From Symsagittifera roscoffensis (taxonomy: Eukaryota; Xenacoelomorpha; Acoela; Convolutidae), in the NCBI RefSeq assembly GCF_963678635.1, contig NC_087067.1:19233018-19297017 (forward strand): 64,000 nt of DNA, written 5' to 3'. Shown piece by piece: positions 10,529 to 21,587 of this stretch. Positions within the stretch are counted from its first letter, which is position 1. The number at the start of each line of letters is the position of its first letter. The notes under the pieces are model-generated. The model saw nothing but the letters and a program-made list of their open reading frames with translations. It made no database searches and was not told the origin of the DNA. A program made the translations under genes and the position numbers.

Positions 10529-11405
10529 TTATCGGCGAGAAAAGATTTTTTGTAAGTCATAGGGTATGTTATTAAGTGGAAGATGCGCACCTATTGGGAA
10601 TTTTTTCAACAAAGCTTGATCGAACTCCTCGTCCTCGTCAGTGTCCGAAAGTGTCACATGCTTCTTCTTCTGTGTGCTGGTTTGACTAGTGTTTGCTGGT
10701 CCCGCTGTCTTACTTCGAGCCGCCTGTGTTGATGGTCCCGCTGGTTTAAAGGATGGCTCTGGAAGGTAATTACTTTTATACACTACACTCAGCTCGTCCT
10801 CACTGTTAATGTCCCTGTTCCAAATCGCTTCGGGCGTGAGGGCAAATTTTGTGAGTTTCTTTTCATCTAAACACGAAAGTTTTGTGTTTTCCCAAGAGAG
10901 ATTAGAGATTTTGGGTGTTGTGCCGATAATACTTAATGGGGTGTTTGGTTTACGCCCGTAGTGTGCTTCAAACGGCGTAATTTTTGTTAATGCGTGTGGG
11001 GTAATACGCAGTGTCCTGATTAACTCTGCCACGTCTGCCGCTAGTTTATACGGTGAATTATTTTTTATCTATCTTCATAATAGAGAGACGAGTTTTTAAA
11101 GTTCTGATGAGTCTTTCTACCATGCCCATTGAGCGATGATCGTCAACTGGGGCAAATATCAGTTTAAAGTTTTTTCTTTTACAATAGATCATAAATTTTT
11201 TAGCCCGAAACCCTTGAGCTTGGTCACACCGAATATTTCTTGGTACGCCGTGATTTACAAGATGAGTTTGCATAAATTTTTTGATCGTATCTGCCTTGTA
11301 ATTTGCTACCAATTCTGCTGATGAGAATCTCGAGAATCTATCTTCCCCAACTAGGATGTACACGTCTTTATTTTTGTCATCCGGCAAAGGTCCGGCAAAA
11401 TCCAA
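10529..11405 (-). pseudogene. E1 integrase catalytic core and C-terminal domain
   Basis: The catalytic DDE residues can be seen: Asp in MDFAGPLPDD, Asp in IRCDQAQGF, and Glu in MGMVERLIRTL. The frame breaks near 11058-11032, just after TRLSIMKIDKK, and resumes with AELIRTLRITPHALTKITPF, the region that precedes the integrase C-terminal domain in this family. A serine-rich, acidic tail follows (SDTDEDEEF). Integrase inserts the DNA copy into the host genome; this copy is interrupted. Confidence 0.82.
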
Positions 11406-11415
11406 TTGGATTTCC

Positions 11416-12405
11416 TCATTTGGTTCGACTACTGCGTCTAGGATAGTGAAGTGTTTTTTTTCCGGATATTACTCGAAGGTTCTTACCTTTGGCGCGACAT
11501 TCCTTGCAATTTTGCGCTGCTGTAACTATATCTCTATGGAGATATGGATACCATATGTGCTTGGCAGCTTCCAGCATGCCACCTTGTCCCGGATGAGTTA
11601 AGTGGATCGAGTCTAGAATGATTTGCCTTAACTGCTTTGGAATTACTACTCTGTCGTTGTAGAGTAAGACGTTGTTACGGACGGACAATCGGTCAAGCAC
11701 ATTGTAAAAATATAGTCCGTAGCAGGCTTTGATCTGATCCCACTTTTGTTGGCGTACCATATTGATCAGGGGTTGAAGATTTCGATCACGTTTCGTGGCC
11801 GCCGCGATAAAGTCTACGTCGAGTGCTTTTCGGAGATTTTTCCGAAATAGCGGTACGTCTTCTTCATCCATAGTGATGGCTTGACATTCTGCCGGGTGGT
11901 CTGGAGGGTCTGTTTGGCATAACTGGTCTGACTTTTTATTAAAAGTAAAACTGTCTTCCGACGGGATCACTTGATGCATTACATCGCTGAATGAAAGGGA
12001 TGTTGGGGTTTGTTCCTCTGGAATCTCTGTAAATGATGCAAAGTTGGTAGGCGGAATTGTTACTGTCGTTTGCTGTCCGCTGTGACATTTTCGTAAAAGT
12101 CGTTTAAACGGGGGTAGCGCCATCCCTGTGTGAAATTGTCGGTTCATCTGGGTGTGAAGTGGAGTGCTGGATTGTGTGACGAAGTAAGGCTGGTTAGAAC
12201 GATTTCGATAGAAGGTTTTTTCTTTTTGATTTTTCTTTAATGGGGATTGATTCGAAATGTCTGAATTAGATAGAGAGTGACTGTTTTTCAGAAGTGCACT
12301 ATTAACAGTGAATTCTGTTGATTTTGCGTGCGAATCTGAACGAGGAAAGTTTTCGTTCCGGTCGAGCTGTAACGTGCGTTGAACTCCGTTTGGCTTTTCG
12401 ATCAT
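11416..12405 (-). pseudogene. E1 RNase H-integrase linker and integrase zinc domain
   Basis: The first about 200 residues are a low-complexity, polar linker. The last third contains the integrase N-terminal zinc motif: His residues in SIHLTHPGQGG and the pair in CKECRAKG, with the intervening AAKHIWYPYLHRDI typical of Ty3/Gypsy integrases. The frame stops at 11416 and continues in another frame as the catalytic core. Confidence 0.78.
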
Positions 12406-12457
12406 TTCAATATTAGCTATAGTGCTGTCTTGAAATTCAAGGCAAGAAAGGAAATCA

Positions 12458-13266
12458 TCAATAAGTGCAACTACAAAATGTTCGTCTCAATACGCGGGGG
12501 GTTGTGATTTGCCCACCGGGTGGCGCAAAAATATAATCAATTAAGCCCATTTTGCTGCCGGAAAGGTGTTTTATATCAAAATCAAATGGGAGGAGACGGT
12601 CAATCCATCTAGTGAGGCGACTTTGATATGTTTTATTACTTTTATTGCTGTTTAGGGCACTAACCAAAGCTTAGTGGTCAGTAATTAATGTAAAGCGGCG
12701 GCCATACAGATAATATTTAAAATGATCAATGGCCCATACCGCAGCTAGAAGTTCCAACTCGTTTACTGAATATTTAGTTTCGCACGTATTTAAAAATCTG
12801 GAGGCATATGCCACCGAAGCCCATCCATCTGGAGTTTCTTGTTCCAGCGCTGCTCCAATACCAACGCGGCTTGCGTCGCAAACTATTCTTGTCTCACGAT
12901 TACTCACAAAACGTCGATTTTCTGTGATGTTTTGGACCGCTGTGAGGATAGTTTTAAATGCCTTATCATGTTTTTGTTCCCAAACGTAGTGGAATTTTGA
13001 AGAAGATGATAAAAGTGGTCTCGTCTCAATGGTGCACACAATTGCGCCAGATTTGGTATAAATTTATTTAAATGGTGGACTGATCCCATAAAACTTTTTA
13101 ATTATTTGAACGTTGTAGGGTGGTGGAGTTTAGTGATTGCGGCGGTTTTCTTGTGCATTGGTATGGTTCCGTATTCATTTATGACAAAACCCAGCCATTC
13201 GACTTTTTTACAGCCGAATTTACACTTATTTACCGAAATAGCCATTTTTTCTTGATCTAACTTGTC
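12458..13266 (-). pseudogene. E1 RT connection and RNase H
   Basis: RNase H is recognised from RIVCDASRVGIGAALEQ, the ASRFLN segment, YSVNELELLAAVWAI and FTLITDH, followed after a stop near 12669 by a DYLSRF-like remnant (HLSGSKMGLIDYI). The segment 13040-13266 is the RT thumb/connection with several frame changes. RNase H removes the RNA strand during reverse transcription. Confidence 0.8.
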
Positions 13267-14484
13267 TTAAACCCTTTTCAATTTATCGATATGTTGTTCT
13301 TTTGTTCCGTGGGATATAATGAAGATGTCGTCGAGAAAAGCGAAGGTATCTTTTTTGTTGTTTAAAGTTAGATCAATGGCTTTCTGGAATTCTGCGGGCA
13401 TATCCGTGAGCCCGTAGAATCCAGTTTGAAATTGATAGCTGCCGGTTGCTTGTCCGCCAATTATACTAAAATTACACTGCGTTTTAGTTGTATCATCCAA
13501 TTTCAGTTGACTGTAGGCATATCGTAGGTAAATTGTGGAAAAATATGTTGTCCCTGGTTTTCCATTACCTTCTTGAGCTGATTGAGTTACGTTGTCCAAG
13601 AGTACGTCAATATGTGACATTTGATACTTGTTTTTATGTATCATTTTGTTAATTTGTTTGGAGTCCATTGCTAGTTTTATTGTATGATCTTTCTTTACAG
13701 TTATTACAATTGGACTAATGAACTGTTTGTCGCTACAGCTATCAAGTTTCACAATATGGCCTTGATCAATTAAAGATTTGATTTCTTGTTCAATTTTTTC
13801 CTGAATATGTATCGGAATTTTGCGTCCTTTTTGTTGAAGCGCCTTGAAATCGTTTAGGAACTTTGTGTGAACTATGTGATTTTTTGAACGTCCGATGCGT
13901 GTACACAACCCCGGGTATGTTGATTTGACCCAATTGGTCATGACTGGATCTGATTGGTCTGTGTCAACTATATAATTGATTGACTTACCAGTTGGTTTTT
14001 CTTGGTGAAGATGTATGCCTAGTTGCGGTAGGAGATTTCTTCCCCAGATATTCGCCCGCTTATCGTCAACCACAATAAATGGGGCGGTGTTGATTGTCCA
14101 CCCTCCTGATTCTATTGGTGTAATCAGCCTGTCGAACGTAGAAATTTTGTAGCCATTATAGCATACCATTCTATTTGCCTCGTCATCTTGGTTCAACTGA
14201 ATGCGTCTTGTATTTGTCACTGTATTCTGTAGTGTAGTGGCTGTTTTATTGTTGACAAATGACGTTGGAGACCCTGTATCCGCAATGAAAACAATATCAT
14301 TGTCCCCTATCTTTACCCGAATGAGGTGTCCTTTCAAGTCGTCTGCCTTTAGTTTGTCTGCCGTTTCCTCCTGGAAGCTCACTGCGTTTACGCTGTGGTC
14401 ATTTGGATGGATGAGGTCCCATCCCGGAACGACATCCCCTGCCTGGAGATAATCGACGTACGCCGTTATATCTGTGTCCTGCAA
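13267..14484 (-). pseudogene. E1 protease and reverse transcriptase
   Basis: A 405-residue frame. The aspartic protease motif is FIADTGSPTSF near residue 65, with WGRNLLPQLG as the later protease signature. RT follows: FISPIVITVKKD, GFYGLTDMPAEFQ (motif B region) and FAFLDDIFII (motif C, the catalytic DD). Motif A reads FSTIYLRYAYSQ, where the catalytic aspartate (LD in relatives such as E4, TLDFTYAYGQ) is replaced. The RT is therefore expected to be inactive even where the frame is open. Confidence 0.88.
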
Positions 14485-15374
14485 ATTTAGTTCGGGATTT
14501 TGTTCTTCACTGATTGCATTGACGTTTGAAGAATTACAGAGTCTGGCGTAGTGTCCTCTTTTCGTGCATTTATTGCAGATTTTATCTTTTGCCGGGCATT
14601 GTTGAAGATTTCCGGGTCCGAACGAATTTCCGCACTTAAAACAAGATTGTTTTCTGTCGCTGCCTTGTCGTTGTGAAGTTCCCCGCTGTGGTTGTCCTCG
14701 ACCTCTGTTCCCCCGTCTATTATTGCGATATGAGTCCCCTCCTCGTTTTGAATGAACCCAACTGGTTCGGATTTTCTGCCTGTCTGCTTAGAAGAAAATG
14801 TTGAGGAACCTTGCTTGCGTATTTGGAGCTGGTTTTCCAAACCTTTCTCTCTGCGTATTGCATATTCGAATGCTTGTGCGGGGGGATTTCGTCTCGGCCA
14901 GTAGGTCTTTTTGTACCTCCTCATTCGTCATATTTGCTGTGAATAGATCTCGAATAATTTCGGTTTCCAAAGTGTTAGCGTTGCAGTTGGAACATTTGAA
15001 GTTTCCTTTAATGACAAGTTCCGTGAGGCTACAGTGGAACTGCTCTAATGTTTCCGTCTTGTTCTGCTTTCTGGTGAACGCTTCGTATCTATCGAACGTA
15101 ACGTTGCGGTCTTTGACGAAGAGATGCTCTAATCTATTCCAAAATGCCCTCGTTGATGTTTATTGTATTTTTAAATCTGGGAAAAGTTGACTGAGACGTC
15201 TTTGTCCCTCGTTTCCGAGACTGAGGTAAATATAGCTTCGGACTTTATGTCGGCTTCCTCCCATGGAATTCCGTCCACGGTGGGTCCCAAGTTATCCAAT
15301 TGAGCACACTGGTTATCCCACTGGATCTTTTTCTCTTGGTTGCGTATGTTCTGGTCCCTAGTTTGCGATTGCGT
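14485..15374 (-). pseudogene. E1 gag, middle and nucleocapsid part
   Basis: Multiple frameshifts and stops. In the frame leading directly into the protease a double zinc-knuckle region is readable: CFKCGNSFGPGNLQQCPAK and then CNKCTKRGHYARLC (CX2CX4HX4C). E4 has the same arrangement (CYNCDTP..., then CNSCRKLGLFGQTC). Gag packages the element RNA. Gag and pol are in one frame at this junction. Confidence 0.72.
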
Positions 15375-15590
15375 TTACCCCTCGATAGGGAGTTCATAAC
15401 CAGGTTCTTGAGGTTTTCGTACTACGGGTGGATCTCGTAATAGTTTCTGCAGATTTATTCCGTATTTTGCGACTATTCCTAAATAGGGCTGCTGGTTCCA
15501 TTTCTCCCACTCGGTTGGGGGTTCCGCCGAGGCTTTCTGCCAGAATGGGTCGATACCCAGTGGGTTTTTTGTGAGTGCTGGCTGCGCCAT
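15375..15590 (-). pseudogene. E1 gag N-terminus
   Basis: 71 residues beginning MAQPALTKNPLGIDPFW and then a stop. The ATG uses base 15590, which is the terminal base of the 5' LTR, and TG, the first two bases of the putative primer-binding site. E4 begins MTQPA in the same position, followed by NPLNIKAFWDAR, so this is the true start rather than a chance ORF. The stop near 15375 separates it from the rest of gag. Confidence 0.75.
15576..15589 (-). promoter_or_regulatory. E1 putative primer-binding site
   Basis: On the element strand TGGCGCAGCCAGCA follows the LTR with no spacer. It would pair with a tRNA ending ...GGCUGCGCCA, close to the 3' end of animal tRNA-Ser species. The same bases encode the first gag codons. 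Confidence 0.6.
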
Positions 15591-15939
15591 GTTATACCCA
15601 CGGATTCTGTGTATATCGGTTAGATATGATTTGAGACATACTGTGTAATAGAAATAGGAAATAAGAAGATTTTGTTATCAAGTTAAATTCAATCGATAAT
15701 GTTATGTCTGATTCGAATCTGACCTCGAAATCATGAGAGCGACAGAGACTCATAAATAACTATTGAATATGGTGTTAGGTTTAATAGGTACTTAATTTAG
15801 ATCAGACATCTATATGATTACGTTTACATAAGGTTACATAAGTAGGTATGGTTAAAGGTTAGAACTATAAACAATCTGTGTAACGTGTTTTAGTTATACT
15901 GAGTTCTAATGGATATCCAGTATATCCGTACGGATAACA
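15590..15939 (-). repeat. E1 5' LTR
   Basis: 350 bp on the plus strand from TGTTATACCCACGG to CGGATAACA. It is full length compared with the 3' copy and has TG/CA ends. Confidence 0.88.
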
Positions 15940-16300
15940 GCATGTTTGCTCAACTTTCCCTCGTGGTGAAATGGGGGTCTTCACGTAATATTCGATACTT
16001 CAAAAAACTAACTTCTCGAATCATTTTTTCATGAAGCAAAGCTTCGGGTGTTTTTGTCCACGCAAACGCATGTGCCACAAACAGATGCAGACAAAGTCAA
16101 ATCGTGTCATATCAACGTCTTTTCGTTCTTGATTTGTTCGTAAAGAATTTTCGCGGTGAAGATTGAAGAAGTGAAAAAAAAAACAATTCATGCTTAGTCC
16201 TTTTAAGTTTGTGAAAGCGATTTCAATTTTATTATAGTTTTTTAATAACATTTTTTTTGTAGTTTGATCTAAGCTTGCTTTTAGTTTAGCTACTCCCTCC
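15940..16300 (-). repeat. Right arm of the inverted repeat, part 3
   Basis: This is the reverse complement of 1-345, beginning at the E1 target site (GCATGTTTGCT) and running to TTTAGTTTAGCTACTC. It carries no independent gene. Confidence 0.88.
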
Positions 16301-16836
16301 CTCTAAACGCACATAACCGCTAAAGCTGATCGAATCACGTTTTCAATCTGTGATCAACTTCTGTGATCAACTGGATAATCTTGTTTAATGATCGGATCAC
16401 TTCACGAGTTATGGCGTAGGGTGTAGTTTCCATTTTTTCAAAACATTTTTCAAACGTTTTCGTCATATCTCAAAAAAATATCATATCAAAGTACTTTCAG
16501 CCGTGATTCGGATTCCAAAAAGTTCAAAAAATTAGTCTAGAGGCTGACTTCAAAGTTGATTTTTCTACTACTTTCTACTTGTGTTGTTTCGCTTAATTCA
16601 ATCTCCTTTTCTGGAAAAAGTAACAGGAATTCATGACAAAAAGTTAAAAAACAAAGTGAAAAAATTTTCCGGTTTTGCTTTTTGAATATATTTTTTTTAC
16701 AAATCTTTTTGTTTGGAACATTATATGCTACTTGCAAAACCAACGTTTTGAATGTTTTGAAGCTATATATATTTCTCTTATATTATAAGAACAATTATCT
16801 CTATAAAATTAATTTTCAACAATTTTTTTTGTTTTA
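16301..16836. other. Upstream region of the Scratch-like gene
   Basis: AT-rich, with no recognisable exon. A stretch TTTTTTTTGTTTTAAG at 16823-16838 has the look of a polypyrimidine tract plus splice acceptor for the following exon. Confidence 0.45.
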
Positions 16837-16858
16837 AGCAACGAACAAGGAAGAATTC

Positions 16859-17575
16859 ATGAATGAGAAAAGAGACCAAGATCGAGACAGCCCAAACAAC
16901 ACGTACATTCTGGACTTGCGGATAGACGAGAAAAAGGAGGTCGAGGAGAAAAGACGGCCGAGCGAGTTCAAACAGAAAGAGGTCAACATGATGACAATCG
17001 ACGGAATCGATCGAATCGATGGCCGGGTCAAAATCAAGAGACCCGACAACGAGAAGTTCGGGTGTCATCAATGCGGAAAAAAGTATGCCAGTTCATCTAA
17101 CCTATCGCGACATAAGCAGACGCATCGAAGCATAGACAGCGAGTCTGCTAAAACCTGTCCTCAATGTACTAAAGTATACGTCTCAATGCCGGCGCTTGCA
17201 ATGCATTTATTAACACACCAGCTACAGCATAAATGTGACACGTGTGGAAAAAGTTTCTCAAGGTCATGGCTTTTGCAATGTCACTTGAGATCGCATTCGG
17301 GTGAAAAGCCATTCGGCTGTGCGCACTGCGGCAGGTCATTCGGCGACCGGTCAAACTTAAGAGCTCACATGCATTTACACACAACTGAAAAACAACACAA
17401 TTGTGATTACTGCGGAAAAAATTTTGCTCTGAAATCTTATTTGAATAAACACAATGAAACGTGCAGGACTCAAGACATGGATTCAAATACGTCAGCCGAG
17501 TTTTTTCAACAGCAATTAAACGCATTCCAACTTGCATCTCTTGATGATAATACGGAAGTTTCCAGGAGCAGCTAG
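16859..17575 (+). CDS. scrt-like: Scratch/Snail-family C2H2 zinc-finger transcription factor (exon)
   Basis: 238 residues from this ATG. Five zinc fingers lie at about residues 69-89, 100-120, 126-146, 154-174 and 182-202. The last ends in Cys instead of His, as is normal for this family. The segments SSNLSRHKQTHRS, YVSMPALAMHLLTH, GEKPFGCAHCGRSF and FALKSYLNKH are diagnostic of Scratch proteins, DNA-binding repressors that bind E-box sites, mostly in neurons. The N-terminal SNAG repressor motif expected in the family is absent. The frame is closed upstream by TAA at 16835, and an acceptor-like TTTTAAG ends at 16838, so this is probably the last exon of a two-exon gene whose first exon lies elsewhere. 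No introns interrupt the finger region. Confidence 0.9.
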   Translation: MNEKRDQDRDSPNNTYILDLRIDEKKEVEEKRRPSEFKQKEVNMMTIDGIDRIDGRVKIKRPDNEKFGCHQCGKKYASSSNLSRHKQTHRSIDSESAKTCPQCTKVYVSMPALAMHLLTHQLQHKCDTCGKSFSRSWLLQCHLRSHSGEKPFGCAHCGRSFGDRSNLRAHMHLHTTEKQHNCDYCGKNFALKSYLNKHNETCRTQDMDSNTSAEFFQQQLNAFQLASLDDNTEVSRSS

Positions 17576-17591
17576 CCCGGTTTTGTTACGT

Positions 17592-17597
17592 AATAAA
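17592..17597 (+). terminator. Polyadenylation signal candidate for the Scratch-like gene
   Basis: AATAAA occurs 17 bases after the stop codon. Confidence 0.45.
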
Positions 17598-18902
17598 AAC
17601 TAGAGTTAGAAAAAATAACGTTAAAAAATTGCGTGAAATTATTTTCTTCGCAATTCCAGATCTTGATCGGAGTTCTAGGTCTTGTTCCAAAAAATATTAA
17701 GTTTGAAGAAGGTTTTTACTCGAAAATTGAGTGTGTGCTACATATCATTTCAAATGGAGTTGTTGTTCCCTAAATTTTTGTTCCTTTATTTACAACTGAT
17801 TCCCATTCCAAATTTGAAGCCATTCAATTTCCGTTACTTTGATTCCGTTACCTTATTTCTTTTATAACTTTTGTTATTACTTGCTTAATTAGTTTAGTAA
17901 TGATTTTAATTACGACATATTTCTATCCGAGATAGCGAAAATTTAGCGAAAGTTTAGAAATTTCAGCACAAAAATGTATTCCCTACTCCAGCAATTGTTA
18001 GATGCAACCAAGATTGATTGTGTAACTCTTTTAGCTTATACTAATTTTTCATCTCATTCTAGATTAGTTTCTGACTTTAAAGCGGGCCAAATTGTTCTTA
18101 ATGACAGAACTTGGGTACAAAACTGCAATTTTCTTAAAGTAGAACTTTGTACGTTTTGAGCCCTGCCCAAAAATCAAAATGGACCAAATTTTGACACACA
18201 TTTCGAGCTTCCAAAGATATTTTGAACTACATTTCCGGGTCGAGTGCAGATCTTTTCATGTTGCCAGTATATAGCTCGACAAGTTTGAAAACTGATTGAA
18301 TTAAGAAGAAGTTGTGATCCTGCCGATACTTGATGGACTTGTAGCAAGTAACCGGCAAGTTGTGAAAAGTAACCGGCTATATCACTGCAAAAAAGAGTCT
18401 CGCTCCAAGACCGTCTGGCGTTCAGATATCGACACCTATCAACTCTGTTTCATGATCAAACTATTTTATCACATTTAAGTTACAATTATCAGTTTTATTA
18501 ACAATACTATCAATTATAAATATATATGAATGGAACATTTGAGTAAGTCTATGCTTATGTACCATACCTATCTGTATCCGACTATTGCTTGAATTTGAAT
18601 CGCTTAAAATAATTTGTTTGTTTTAATTTTTGACTTACTAGCATTTCGTTAGCTTTGATTGTGAAATGTTCATGTTAGGAAAATGAAGCATGATTTGTTA
18701 ATAAAATTTTTGTTGTCTCATTGTTTTTCATGCTTTCTAATAGTCAGCTGAAAACCTTGCATATCTGTTGGAAATAAATGTCAAGATAATTAAAAAGTCT
18801 TAGATGTTTGAGCTCTGTCTTTGATTGAGAGCAGTCGTATGAAGAAACAACTTAATTAGAGCTTGAGACTTTTCGTATCAAAGGAAAATCGCAACAGTTT
18901 CA
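17598..18902. other. Intergenic, no gene seen
   Basis: AT-rich. Only short uncharacterised frames are present. Confidence 0.5.
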
Positions 18903-18910
18903 TGTGCATT

Positions 18911-19344
18911 CAGGGGACAGATTTAGGGAGGGACCCCCTCATAAACAAAATGGTCCGTTTTCTTTCGTTTTCTTTGATCGTCCCGACAAATTTTTTACAA
19001 GTCTAGAGACGACTTGTCTGTGAATTCCAGAGACCTACGCATACTAAATTATGTGCGTATCCAATGCACAGTGTGGACTCGTAATGCAATGTATACTAAT
19101 TTTACAGGAAAGAGCGCGCCAAAAAAAACGCAATTGTTTGGTTAAGATTTTCCAAAAAATGCCCAAAACGGCATTTCTTGCCTGCTTTTTCTAAAATTTG
19201 CCTGTGGCCCAAAATTTTTGGTCAAAATAGGGTCTTTATAGTGTTCTGGGGGCGCCAGGAAAGTGAATTTTGTCGACAAAAAAGGTTAACAACATTTTTG
19301 AAAATCCGCACCCTCCCCTCGAGAAAAACTTAGATCCGCTTCTG
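18911..19344 (+). mobile_element. Nonautonomous hAT-like element, copy 3
   Basis: The termini CAGGGGACAGATTTAGGG and (inverse) CAGAAGCGGATCTAAG are flanked by TGTGCATT at 18903-18910 and TGTGCACT at 19345-19352 (7 of 8 identical). Internal blocks GGCGCGCTC-like, CTCCCCTCGAGAAAAA and GTCGAC relate it to the copies at 2350 and 4087. Confidence 0.65.
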
Positions 19345-19588
19345 TGTGCACTTAAACGTTTTAAGCAACTTAGGTTTAAAAATGAAAAAAAAAAGAAAAC
19401 AAAAAAAACTAAAATTAACTAAGTTTGTTTTTCCTAATACAACTTGAATGGTAGATTAATGCGCAAACTGCAAAAAGTGTAGAATAATTTTTATAATCAT
19501 ATCCCAATTTACACGACAAGAGGTTAAGGTCTCATTGTAACCATCGCTGCTTCAGTTATTTGTTGTCATCAGAATGTTACTTTCACTG

Positions 19589-19998
19589 TGAGTTATAACC
19601 GAGGTGGTTAACTCATAGAGTAATTTCGGATAGGGTACACCGTCTGCTCGTCACGCTATCTTATTTTCGGCCGGATAGATACGTGCAACTTCTTAGTCTA
19701 ATACCGATCCTAATCTTACTCTTATACTATCTAGTCTCAGGGTGTTTAACTAGTATCTGCTAGGCTCAATAGATCTAGGGTATACTGGTTTCTTGCGGTT
19801 GCTGAAGTCTTCTTGGAGAGTCAACTAATTTCTAAGTTAAATTCAAATCTCTCTGGTGCTGAAATTACAAGTAATTCCAGCACTTACAAATAAGTGGGTC
19901 GTTAGTTAGATGGATCATGATTGGTTAATATTAAATACTTTACAGTGGTAAAATATCTAATTTATCCAATCATAAAATGTATTTTAGATCAGGTTCCA
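19589..19998 (-). repeat. E2 3' LTR
   Basis: 410 bp, TGAGTTATAACC to AGGTTCCA on the plus strand. It differs from the partner at about a dozen positions. Confidence 0.92.
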
Positions 19999-21587
19999 CC
20001 CATCCGGGTTTTACAGAGTTTTTTAGAATAGTCTTTCTGCAATTCAAAAGATGGATGATGAACGTTGGTATTTGGCGAACATCATATTTCGTCTGGGTTC
20101 TCTTGTTAGAGAAGTTCCAGATTCAATCGTTGTGTCTTCTTATGACAATGACTGGGTTTTCGCAACAAACTCAAATCTGATTTCAGAATGGTTGGCTATG
20201 ACAGGTTTTTTCGTTTCATGTAGAGAACTTCTTTGTGTTTGACCTTGTCTGGGAATGGCGTGGAGATTGTGCGTGGAGGGGATGCCTGGTTACTCGGATC
20301 TGTACGTATACTTGAACATCGAGGTGGTCATTGTTCTAGTTCAATGAAGTCCTTTTCTGCGAAGTCAAGTCGTACTCTAAATCCTTTGAGTTGTGATTAT
20401 GGGCGGCATATTGATTGTGGTTGGCCATTCTTTTTCGATTGTAGTGGGGTCATTTTGTCTTTGGATGTTCGTCTTTGGTGTTGTATGCTGATCTATATAC
20501 TGCAAGGTATAATTTACATTTTATAAAATTTTTATTAGTTTAGTGTTTTTAGTTATGATTTTGGTTAGTTGTTTTCACAAAAGCTTTCTGTTTTAGTTCA
20601 GTTATTTTGAAGAGTTACTCACCCTTGAGTACCTCTTATTAAAAATAGGAGTGTGGTCACAAAGCGTGGATGTAGCGCGGTGGGTTAGGCCGGCTATAGA
20701 GCATGCTCAGGACGTCCTCTCTGGTGGGTTAGGCCAGGAGTGGGAGTATGATTTCGTGCGGTTTCTGTGAGAAGTCCTGTTATGTGATAACGTTTTATGT
20801 TGGGTTTATTGTGGTTTTTCTTATGTTTCGTTGGTTGTGTCCTTTTTTCAAAAATCGAATTGTTTTTTGTATGGGTTTGTCTTTCGACTTTTTTGTGTTT
20901 TATTATTTCTTTCTTTGACTTTATAATAGTCTTCAAAAGAATAAATTATCCAGTTTTAAACTGGGTTAATCCGGTTTGGGTACCGTTGGTTTCCTTTTCT
21001 TAGTCATGCTGTTATTCTATGTGTTGTGTTGTTTAGTAAGCTGCGTTGGTTAGTTTTGTTTAGTATATAATTCCTTTCCAACCGGGTTAAAGGAAAGTTT
21101 GAAATTTGTTATCGTGTGTTAGAGTTGTTGAGTGTGAAAGCTTGAAACTGAAATTCATTATTTAAACAATTCTTCGTGGGCGAGCTGTGCGAGTTTGGAT
21201 AGAATTCTTGTGCGAGTGAATGAAAATATCAAAAGGTTAGTACTGCATTTGCGTTTTAATAATTTACTAAATAGAATTTCAATTTTATTGCTTGTTTTGG
21301 GGAAAAATTAAGTTACAAATTTTCATCATTATTAGAATTACTGCTTTTAGGGAAATAATTTATAAACTAATTTATTACATTTGTATGAATTCTATTTAAT
21401 TTAGCTGGTGCAAAAGATTATTAGAGTTTTGAACAATTTGAAGAAGTTTTCTATTTTTTATTTTTCTTTTGTGTATTTTGCAGATGATCGTGAGATGAAG
21501 ACTAAAAATCTAAATAAAACATGGATAAAGAATGGTTAGTGTTTTATTTTTAATTTTATTAGTATATTTATAAATTATACTTACCTG
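19999..21587 (-). other. E2 3' noncoding region
   Basis: T-rich on the plus strand, with no conserved frame. No strong polypurine tract was seen beside the 3' LTR; CCCGGATGGG is the nearest purine-containing run. Confidence 0.5.

Larger units (their letters stand above)
8548..15939 (-). mobile_element. E1: Ty3/Gypsy-like LTR retrotransposon (7.4 kb)
   Basis: It has two LTRs (8548-8837 and 15590-15939) and a 5-bp target duplication GCATG at 8543-8547 and 15940-15944. The order gag, protease, RT, RNase H, integrase on the minus strand is that of Metaviridae (Ty3/Gypsy). It is inserted into the right arm of the inverted repeat; the left arm shows the empty site. All genes carry frameshifts, stops or lost key residues, so the copy is dead. 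It shares gag start, protein order and tail type with E4. Confidence 0.92.

Noticed and set aside
16834..17537. Minus-strand ORFs opposite the zinc-finger gene
   Set aside because: Antisense shadows of the Scratch-like exon.
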